Position numbers and translations under genes: made by a program. Shown here in pieces: positions 57,872-64,000 of a DNA stretch of 64,000 nt. Under the pieces are notes generated by a model, which saw nothing but the letters and a program-made list of their open reading frames with translations, had not been told where the DNA came from and did no database searches. The stretch is from positions 1 through 64,000 of the forward strand of contig NZ_JARUXE010000029.1 of the NCBI RefSeq assembly GCF_030433895.1, given 5' to 3'. Positions within the stretch are counted from its first letter, which is position 1. Every line of letters begins with the position of its first letter. This DNA is from Arthrobacter sp. PsM3. GTDB lineage: Bacteria > Actinomycetota > Actinomycetes > Actinomycetales > Micrococcaceae.

Positions 57872-58180
57872 GTGGTGTACGCGATTGTCCGCGCAGGCGG
57901 CCGCCAAGAGAAGGTTTCCGTTGGAGACTTCGTTACCCTGAACCGCGTCCCCGGTGGAGCCGGCAGCACCTTTGAGTTGCCCGCACTGCTCCTGGTGGAT
58001 GGTGACAAGGTCACGTCTGCAGCTTCGGACCTGGCCAAGGTAAAGGTTACGGCTGAGATCCTTGAGGACCTTCGCGGTCCCAAGATCGTCATCCAGAAGT
58101 TCAAGAACAAGACCGGCTACAAGAAGCGCCAGGGTCACCGTCAGGAATTGACCAAGGTCAAGATCACCGGTATCAAGTAA
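57872..58180 (+). CDS. rplU: 50S ribosomal protein L21
   Basis: A 102-residue protein starting at GTG 57872 ([20 protein letters not shown]), which gives the standard length and N-terminus. The L21 signature [20 protein letters not shown] is intact. It binds 23S rRNA. It is followed by rpmA and obgE, the conserved order in bacteria. Confidence 0.97.
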   Translation: MVYAIVRAGGRQEKVSVGDFVTLNRVPGGAGSTFELPALLLVDGDKVTSAASDLAKVKVTAEILEDLRGPKIVIQKFKNKTGYKKRQGHRQELTKVKITGIK

Positions 58181-58241
58181 CTACTCGTTACTGTTCAGGT
58201 TTTCAGCAGATTCCCCAGAATTTTAAGGCAGGCATTTCCAA

Positions 58242-58505
58242 ATGGCACATAAAAAAGGCGCGAGTTCCACTCGCAACGGTCGTGACTCGAACGCCCAGTA
58301 CCTCGGCGTCAAGCGCTTCGGCGGCCAGGTAGTTTCCGCAGGCGAAATCATCGTCCGCCAGCGTGGCACCCACTTCCACCCGGGCGCCGGCGTTGGCCGC
58401 GGCGGCGACGACACCCTGTTCGCACTGACCCCCGGCGCTGTCGAGTTCGGCACCCGCCGCGGTCGTCGCGTCGTGAACATTGTGACTGCTGCAGCTGCAG
58501 AGTAA
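58242..58505 (+). CDS. rpmA: 50S ribosomal protein L27
   Basis: An 87-residue protein: [60 protein letters not shown]. The N-terminus reaches the peptidyl transferase centre. Unlike Firmicutes L27 there is no N-terminal extension that needs cleavage. Confidence 0.97.
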   Translation: MAHKKGASSTRNGRDSNAQYLGVKRFGGQVVSAGEIIVRQRGTHFHPGAGVGRGGDDTLFALTPGAVEFGTRRGRRVVNIVTAAAAE

Positions 58506-58516
58506 CAACAAGTCTT

Positions 58517-58558
58517 AAAACGGTGGGGCGGGCCATTAGGTCCGCTCCACCGGTGTTT
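58517..58558 (+). terminator. Terminator after rpmA
   Basis: AAAACGGTGGGGCGGGCC and GGTCCGCTCCACCGGTGTTTT pair with small internal mismatches and end in TTTT. It separates the ribosomal protein genes from obgE, allowing unequal expression. Confidence 0.75.
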
Positions 58559-58622
58559 TAACCGCATTACAATCATCTTGGGCCTCTTTGGAGTCCCGGG
58601 GAACAGCACTGAGGAGATCCAC

Positions 58623-60209
58623 GTGGCCAGCTTTGTAGACCGGGTAGTACTGCACGTATCCGGCGGTACCGGCGGTCACGGTTGTGTCTCCGTTCACCGC
58701 GAGAAGTTCAAGCCGCTCGGCGGTCCCGACGGCGGCAACGGCGGCAACGGCGGCGACGTCATCCTGCGCGTCGACCCCCAGACGACCACCCTGCTGGACT
58801 ACCACCACGCCCCGCACCGCCACGCCACCAACGGCGGTCCCGGCATGGGCGACTGGCGCGCGGGCAAACACGGCGAAACGCTGATCCTCCCGGTCCCCGT
58901 CGGCACCGTCGTCAAGTCCAAGTCCGGCGAAGTCCTCGCCGACCTCGTGACCGAAGGCGCCGAATACGTGGCGGCTGCCGGCGGCATCGGCGGCCTCGGC
59001 AACGCCTCGCTCTCCTCGCAGAAGCGCCGTGCCCCGGGCTTCGCGTTGCTCGGCATCGAAGGCGAGTCCAGCGACGTCGTCCTGGAACTGAAGTCCATCG
59101 CGGACATCGCCCTCGTCGGCTTCCCGTCCGCCGGCAAGTCCAGCCTCATCGCCGCGATGTCGGCCGCGCGGCCCAAGATCGCCGACTACCCCTTCACCAC
59201 CCTCATCCCGAACCTCGGCGTCGTCCAGGCCGGCGACGTCCGGTTCACCATCGCCGACGTGCCGGGCCTGATCGAAGGCGCCAGCGAAGGCAAGGGCCTC
59301 GGCCACCACTTCCTGCGCCACGTCGAACGCTGCGCCGCCCTGGTGCACGTGCTGGACTGCGGCACGCTTGAATCGGACCGCGACCCGCTCTCGGACCTCG
59401 CCATCATCGAAGCCGAACTCGAGAAGTACGCGGTGGACATGAGCTACAGCGGAACCGACGGCGAAGTCGTACCGCTGAACCACCGCCCCCGCCTGGTCGC
59501 CCTGAACAAGGTGGACCTGCCCGACGGCAAGGACATGGCCGAGTTCGTCCGGCCCGAACTCGAAGCCCGCGGCTACAAGGTCTTCGAGATCTCCGCCACC
59601 AGCCACGAGGGCCTCCGCCAGCTCGGCTTCGCCATGGGAGAAATCGTCCAGGCCGCCCGCGACGCCCTCGCCGCCGCGCCGCCGAAGGTGCACGCCCCGA
59701 TCCTGAAGCCGCGCGCCGTGAACGAATCCGGCTTCAAGATCCGCCGTGAAGAGAAGAACCTCGAACCGTTGTTCCGCGTCCTGGGCGAGAAGCCCGTGCG
59801 CTGGGTCAAGCAGACCGACTTCACCAACGAGGAAGCGATCGGCTACCTCGCCGACCGCCTCGCCAAGCTGGGCGTCGAAAACGAACTCTTCAAGCAGGGT
59901 GCCGTGCCGGGCGACACGGTCGTCATCGGCGAGGACGACGGCGTCGTCTTCGACTGGGAGCCGACCATGATGGCCGGAGCCGAACTGCTGGCCGCACCGC
60001 GCGGCACCGACGTGCGCTTCGCCGACATCGGCGACCGCCCCACCCGCGGACAGAAGCGCGACGAGCAGGTCGAACGCCGCGAGGCTAAGGCCGCTGCCCG
60101 GGCCGAGCTCGAAGCCGAGCGCAAGGCCGGGATCTGGACCGAATCCGTCAGCGGGCGCCGGCCCAAGCCGCTCAAGGAGAGCGCGCTGGGCGAAGAAAAT
60201 GAGGAGTGA
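58623..60209 (+). CDS. obgE: GTPase Obg (CgtA)
   Basis: A 528-residue protein started at GTG with GAGGAG six bases upstream. The Gly-rich Obg fold fills 1-160 ([39 protein letters not shown]). The GTPase domain has [11 protein letters not shown] (about 165-175), [20 protein letters not shown] and NKVDLPDG. An OCT domain follows near 370-450 ([20 protein letters not shown]), then a charged tail. It acts in late 50S assembly and stress response. proB overlaps its end by 11 bases. Confidence 0.96.
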   Translation: MASFVDRVVLHVSGGTGGHGCVSVHREKFKPLGGPDGGNGGNGGDVILRVDPQTTTLLDYHHAPHRHATNGGPGMGDWRAGKHGETLILPVPVGTVVKSKSGEVLADLVTEGAEYVAAAGGIGGLGNASLSSQKRRAPGFALLGIEGESSDVVLELKSIADIALVGFPSAGKSSLIAAMSAARPKIADYPFTTLIPNLGVVQAGDVRFTIADVPGLIEGASEGKGLGHHFLRHVERCAALVHVLDCGTLESDRDPLSDLAIIEAELEKYAVDMSYSGTDGEVVPLNHRPRLVALNKVDLPDGKDMAEFVRPELEARGYKVFEISATSHEGLRQLGFAMGEIVQAARDALAAAPPKVHAPILKPRAVNESGFKIRREEKNLEPLFRVLGEKPVRWVKQTDFTNEEAIGYLADRLAKLGVENELFKQGAVPGDTVVIGEDDGVVFDWEPTMMAGAELLAAPRGTDVRFADIGDRPTRGQKRDEQVERREAKAAARAELEAERKAGIWTESVSGRRPKPLKESALGEENEE

Positions 60210-61368
60210 ACCCGCAGACGTGAGTGCTAGTTCCGCAGTACTGATCGAGGAACCCGCCGACGACAGGAGCGTGCTGGCCAGGGCGCGCCGCATCGTGGTC
60301 AAGGTTGGATCCTCGTCGCTTACCAGCATCAAGGGCGGCATCTCCGAAGAAGCGCTCATCGCACTGTCGGATGCCCTTGCCGTCAAGAGCAATGCCGGCA
60401 TGGAAATCATCCTGGTGTCCTCGGGTGCCATCGCCGCCGGACTGGCGCCGTTGGGACTGGCCAAGCGTCCCCGGGACCTGGCCACCCAGCAGGCCGCCGC
60501 AAGCGTGGGTCAGGGCCTCCTGATGGCCCGGTACACCCAGGCGTTCGGAGCCCACGGCGTCACAGTCAGCCAGGTCCTGCTCACGGCCGACGACCTCATG
60601 AGGCGCAGCCACCATACCAACGCGTTCCGCGCCCTGAACAGGCTGCTTAATCTCGGCGTGGTCCCGGTGGTCAATGAAAACGACACCGTCGCCACGCACA
60701 AGATCCGCTTCGGCGACAACGATCGGCTCTCGGCCCTTGTGGCCCATCTGGTCCGCGCCGATGCCCTGGTGCTGTTGTCTGACGTCGATTCGCTCTACGA
60801 TGGCCCGCCGTCGAAGGGCGCCAAGCGGATTCCCCGGGTGGACGGCCCCGAGGACCTCGAAGGTGTCTCCATCGGCGCGCCGGGCAAGGCGGGAGTCGGA
60901 ACCGGCGGAATGCAGACCAAAGTCGAGGCGGCCATCATGGCGGCCGACTCCGGTATCCCCGCGATGGTCACGTCGACAGCCAACGTGTCAGCGGCCCTGG
61001 CCGGCGAGGACGTCGGGACGTGGTTCACCGTGAACGGGGCTCGCAAGCCGGTGCGGATGATGTGGCTCGCCCACCTCGCACACGTGCAGGGCCGGCTGGT
61101 CCTCGACGACGGCGCCGTCAGGGCCGTGCGCGACCGCCACACCTCGCTGCTCCCGGCCGGGATCTCGGCGGTGGAAGGCAATTTTGAAGCAGGGGACGCC
61201 GTGGAAATGGTTGCCGCGGACGGCACCGTCATAGCGCGCGGTCTCGTCAACTATTCCGCGGCCGAGTTGCCGCAGATGCTGGGCCGCTCCACGGTGGAAC
61301 TCGGTGAGTCGCTGGGACGTGGATTTGACCGTGAGGTTGTTCATGTAGACGATCTGGTGCTGGTTTAG
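60199..61368 (+). CDS. proB: Glutamate 5-kinase
   Basis: A 389-residue enzyme. The kinase domain has [72 protein letters not shown] and [12 protein letters not shown]. The PUA domain fills the last 90 residues ([20 protein letters not shown]). It makes gamma-glutamyl phosphate, the first step of proline synthesis. The ATG at 60199 overlaps obgE; a GTG at 60220 would remove seven residues and is possible. Confidence 0.95.
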   Translation: MRSEPADVSASSAVLIEEPADDRSVLARARRIVVKVGSSSLTSIKGGISEEALIALSDALAVKSNAGMEIILVSSGAIAAGLAPLGLAKRPRDLATQQAAASVGQGLLMARYTQAFGAHGVTVSQVLLTADDLMRRSHHTNAFRALNRLLNLGVVPVVNENDTVATHKIRFGDNDRLSALVAHLVRADALVLLSDVDSLYDGPPSKGAKRIPRVDGPEDLEGVSIGAPGKAGVGTGGMQTKVEAAIMAADSGIPAMVTSTANVSAALAGEDVGTWFTVNGARKPVRMMWLAHLAHVQGRLVLDDGAVRAVRDRHTSLLPAGISAVEGNFEAGDAVEMVAADGTVIARGLVNYSAAELPQMLGRSTVELGESLGRGFDREVVHVDDLVLV

Positions 61369-61394
61369 CAGGCGTGCCCGCCTAGACTTGAAGG

Positions 61395-62750
61395 ATGACT
61401 GAGGCACTGATTCCCCAAGCTCCTGAGACTCCCAACGATGCCAGGCAGGCAGCGCCGATGCCCGAGCTGAAGAATATGGGTCCTTCAACCGCCGACGTCG
61501 AAGCTGCCGTCCACGCCATCGCCGACCGCTCCCGCCAGGCCGCCCGCAGTATGTCCCGCGCCAACCGGGCCTGGAAGGACCGCGGGCTCCGCGCCATCGC
61601 GGCCGCGCTGCTGGAGCGCAAGGCCCAGATACTGGCGGCCAATTCCACCGACGTCGCCGCCGGGAAGACCAACGGCACGTCCGCGGCCATGCTGGACCGG
61701 CTCACCCTCACGGAGAACCGCATCCAGGGCCTCGCAGCCGCCCTGGAAAACCTCGCCAACCTGCCCGATCCGGTCGGCAACGTCGTGCGTGGCCAGACGC
61801 TCCCCAACGGGCTGCGGCTGCGCCAGATCAACGTGCCCCTGGGCGTCGTCGCCGCCATCTACGAGGCGCGCCCCAACGTGACCGTCGATATCGCCGGACT
61901 CGGCCTGAAGAGCGGCAATGCTGTCATCCTGCGCGGCGGGACCGCGGCTGCCGCCACCAACGCGGCCCTCGTCGCCGTGCTCCGGGACGCCCTCGAATCA
62001 GTGGGCCTGCCCGCCGACGCCGTGCAGAGCGTCGACCAGTACGGCCGCGAAGGCGCCAACGCCCTGATGCGCGCCCGTGGACGGGTCGACGTCCTGATTC
62101 CCCGCGGCGGCCGGGACCTGATCCAGTCCGTCGTGACCAACGCCAAGGTTCCCGTGATCGAGACCGGCGAGGGCAACGTTCACATCTTCCTGGACGCCTC
62201 GGCCGATGAGCACATGGCCGTGGAAATCCTGCTGAACGCCAAGACCCAGCGGCCCAGTGTCTGCAATACCGTCGAGACCCTGCTGGTCCACTCCGCGTCG
62301 ACCGTGCTGCCGGCCGTCGCTACGGCCCTGCGCGCCGCCGGCGTCACCTTGCACGTCGACGCACGGATCCGCGCCGCGCTCCCGGCCTCGGTCGATTCGG
62401 TGCCCGCCACCGACCAGGACTGGGCCACCGAATACATGGACCTGGACCTCGCCGTGGCAATGGTGGACAGCCTGGATGACGCCGTCAGGCACATCCGTAC
62501 CTGGTCCACCGGCCACACCGAAGCCATCCTGACCAATGACCTCGGCAACGCCGAACGCTTCATCGCGGAGATTGATTCGGCCGCCGTGATCGTCAACGCC
62601 TCCACCCGGTTCACCGACGGCGGCGAACTCGGCCTGGGCGCCGAGGTGGGCATTTCGACCCAGAAGCTGCACGCCCGCGGTCCCATGGGGTTGACGGAAC
62701 TGACCACCACCAAGTGGATCGTCCAGGGCGAAGGCCAGATCAGGTCCTAG
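61395..62750 (+). CDS. proA: Glutamate-5-semialdehyde dehydrogenase (gamma-glutamyl phosphate reductase)
   Basis: A 451-residue aldehyde-dehydrogenase-fold enzyme. Motifs are [39 protein letters not shown], the catalytic Cys in [14 protein letters not shown], and [11 protein letters not shown]. It reduces the product of ProB to glutamate semialdehyde. The N-terminal 30 residues look dispensable; an in-frame ATG at 61461 would remove 22. It is 26 bases downstream of proB. Confidence 0.95.
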   Translation: MTEALIPQAPETPNDARQAAPMPELKNMGPSTADVEAAVHAIADRSRQAARSMSRANRAWKDRGLRAIAAALLERKAQILAANSTDVAAGKTNGTSAAMLDRLTLTENRIQGLAAALENLANLPDPVGNVVRGQTLPNGLRLRQINVPLGVVAAIYEARPNVTVDIAGLGLKSGNAVILRGGTAAAATNAALVAVLRDALESVGLPADAVQSVDQYGREGANALMRARGRVDVLIPRGGRDLIQSVVTNAKVPVIETGEGNVHIFLDASADEHMAVEILLNAKTQRPSVCNTVETLLVHSASTVLPAVATALRAAGVTLHVDARIRAALPASVDSVPATDQDWATEYMDLDLAVAMVDSLDDAVRHIRTWSTGHTEAILTNDLGNAERFIAEIDSAAVIVNASTRFTDGGELGLGAEVGISTQKLHARGPMGLTELTTTKWIVQGEGQIRS

Positions 62751-62830
62751 CAACGCTGTAACATGGAACAGAAGTCCGGAACGGCGGGGTTACCTGCCGT
62801 CGTCAAATTTTGAACTCACTAGGGGAGAAC

Positions 62831-63073
62831 ATGCTGTCGCAGCAGATCGCCACAATCGTCGCCGCCGCCGCCGGCGGAACAGGCCACGAGGAACTCGCAC
62901 CGATTATTGCGCCGCCGTTCGCCATTGGCGGCATTATGTTCGCGCTCCTCATGGTCCTGCTGTTCATCACGCTGTCCTACTCCAACCTGGGCAAGCGCCA
63001 CGCAGCCGTCGAGGAGCACGCGGACCCGCACCGCCAGCACCCGAACAAGCACGATCACGGCCAAGGGCACTAA
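62831..63073 (+). CDS. Small single-helix membrane protein
   Basis: An 80-residue protein from the ATG at 62831, with AGGGGAG just upstream. It has one strong membrane helix ([20 protein letters not shown]) and a His-rich cytosolic tail ([18 protein letters not shown]) that could bind metal. It is placed between proA and nadD. Function unknown. Confidence 0.72.
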   Translation: MLSQQIATIVAAAAGGTGHEELAPIIAPPFAIGGIMFALLMVLLFITLSYSNLGKRHAAVEEHADPHRQHPNKHDHGQGH

Positions 63074-63074
63074 T

Positions 63075-63788
63075 ATTTCCGCCATCGGGAAGCAGCGCGG
63101 CGCCCAGCGCCGCCTGCGTCTGGGTGTGATGGGTGGCACGTTCGATCCCATCCACCACGGCCACCTTGTCGCGGCCAGCGAGGTCGCGTCCAAGTTCAAC
63201 TTGGACGAAGTGGTCTTCGTGCCAACGGGCCAGCCCTGGCAGAAGATGAGCAAAAAGGTCAGCGAGGCGGAGCACCGCTACCTAATGACCGTGATCGCTA
63301 CGGCCTCGAACCCCCGGTTCACCGTCAGCAGGGTGGACGTGGACCGGCCCGGGCCGACGTACACCATTGATACCCTCCGGGACCTGCACACGCTGCGTCC
63401 GGACGCGGACCTGTTCTTCATCACCGGCGCCGACGCCCTGGCGCAGATCCTGTCCTGGAAGGACATCGACGAGCTGTGGTCCCTCGCGCACTTCGTCGGC
63501 GTCACCCGGCCCGGCCACGTCCTGGACGGGATGGGCCGCAAGGACGTCAGCCTGCTCGAAGTTCCCGCCATGGCGATCTCCTCCACCGACTGCCGCACCC
63601 GGGTGGCCGCCGGGAACCCCGTTTGGTACCTCGTCCCCGACGGCGTGGTCCAGTACATCGCCAAATACGGACTTTACGGCGCTGACCCGGCCGGCAGTGA
63701 CCCGAACGGCGGGGACACTTCCGCCGGCAATGGCGCCGCACGCTATGACCGCAGCACCGAGTTAGTCCAACCCGCCAGCACCGAATGA
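63075..63788 (+). CDS. nadD: Nicotinate-nucleotide adenylyltransferase
   Basis: The protein has [20 protein letters not shown] with the HxGH nucleotide site, [27 protein letters not shown], and [20 protein letters not shown]. It makes deamido-NAD from nicotinate mononucleotide. The start is a problem: GTG 63126 and ATG 63129 would cut off the first strand (RLGV). The only upstream codon with a good ribosome site is ATT at 63075, seven bases after AAGGG and two bases after the preceding stop. I use it with caution. The C-terminus has a Gly/Asp-rich extension. Family assignment is secure. Confidence 0.85.
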   Translation: MSAIGKQRGAQRRLRLGVMGGTFDPIHHGHLVAASEVASKFNLDEVVFVPTGQPWQKMSKKVSEAEHRYLMTVIATASNPRFTVSRVDVDRPGPTYTIDTLRDLHTLRPDADLFFITGADALAQILSWKDIDELWSLAHFVGVTRPGHVLDGMGRKDVSLLEVPAMAISSTDCRTRVAAGNPVWYLVPDGVVQYIAKYGLYGADPAGSDPNGGDTSAGNGAARYDRSTELVQPASTE

Positions 63789-63795
63789 GTTTGCA

Positions 63796-64000
63796 ATGAG
63801 TCAGGAACAGCCACCAATCCGCAGCCGTCGCGAACTGCGACAGGCCAGAGATGAACGTCTGGAAGCGAACCAGCAGACCGGTACCCCGGGTACCGGTGCG
63901 GTTCGCCCTGCCGTGAATGACCCTGTCTCGAATCACACCGCCTCGACAGACACCGCCTCGACAGACACCGCCTCGACAGACCCTGCCGGGCCCGCCGCGG
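63796..64000 (+). CDS. Unknown protein, N-terminal part (runs off the edge)
   Basis: The start is the ATG at 63796, eight bases after nadD. The visible 68 residues begin MSQEQPPIRSRRELRQARDE, a basic SRRELR segment common at the cytosolic start of actinobacterial membrane proteins, followed by a low-complexity stretch with STDTA repeats. The remainder lies outside the window, so no function can be given. Confidence 0.6.
   Translation, partial: MSQEQPPIRSRRELRQARDERLEANQQTGTPGTGAVRPAVNDPVSNHTASTDTASTDTASTDPAGPAA
63936..63980 (+). repeat. Three perfect 15-base tandem repeats
   Basis: CACCGCCTCGACAGA occurs three times in a row (63936-63950, 63951-63965, 63966-63980). It is in frame and encodes repeating TASTD residues in the last gene, so copy number can change without frameshift. 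Confidence 0.9.

Noticed and set aside
58536..60485. 649-codon minus-strand frame opposite obgE
   Set aside because: It has no ribosome site or family features, and it overlaps obgE and proB entirely.

Overview
The window is GC-rich actinobacterial chromosomal DNA that carries the right-hand part of an integrated siphovirus. Gene content and protein sequences fit the Micrococcaceae, most likely Arthrobacter or a close relative. The signs are an ileS T-box leader, a tig-clpP1-clpP2-clpX block, folC followed by a DUF4233 gene, an Rne/Rng protein with a long Ala-rich N-terminus, a mycothiol-dependent nitroreductase-like protein, many GTG/TTG starts and several apparently leaderless genes. The assignment rests on recognition, not on a database search.

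Region 1 (1 to about 20,735) is prophage. Nearly all genes lie on the minus strand, so late genes are read from about 10.4 kb down to position 1. The order is HNH endonuclease, terminase-like fragment, two tRNA-like genes, small and large terminase, portal fused to a MuF-like domain, prohead protease, HK97-type capsid, connectors, tail tube, tail assembly chaperones (joined by a probable -1 frameshift) and the first 40 codons of the tape measure gene. That gene runs off the contig edge, which begins with 24 C's. From about 12 to 19.8 kb lie early genes: HTH protein, VRR-NUC, HNH/replication protein, sliding-clamp-like protein, HNH, ParB-like protein and several small unknowns coupled by 4-nt overlaps. 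Next come a Cro-like gene and, divergently, an immunity repressor. The repressor gene ends inside the 5' half of a tRNA-Arg(UCU) gene, which I read as the right attachment junction. This layout matches the integration-dependent immunity design known from mycobacteriophage BPs, in which attP lies within the repressor gene. Integrase, lysis genes and the other junction would lie left of position 1.

Region 2 (about 20.8 to 33 kb) is chromosome: ssb, ettA, acyl-CoA thioesterase, an unknown gene, a Pr6Pr-type membrane protein, truncated haemoglobin, MscS channel, OsmC protein, aminopeptidase N, a membrane protein, an RpiB-type isomerase and a Nei-type glycosylase, then tRNA-Gly(UCC) and tRNA-Pro(UGG).

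Region 3 (33.6 to 45.2 kb) holds the proteostasis block tig, clpP1, clpP2, clpX, then a DsbA-like protein, a poorly explained intergenic stretch with a possible small RNA and a decayed GH15 gene, a monooxygenase-like gene, valS, DUF488, an SDR and an endonuclease/exonuclease/phosphatase protein.

Region 4 (45.2 to 64 kb) is a housekeeping run: T-box/ileS, folC, DUF4233, ndk, VKOR (opposite strand), rne, TPP riboswitch/thiD-tenA, rplU, rpmA, obgE, proB, proA, a small membrane protein, nadD and the start of one further gene.
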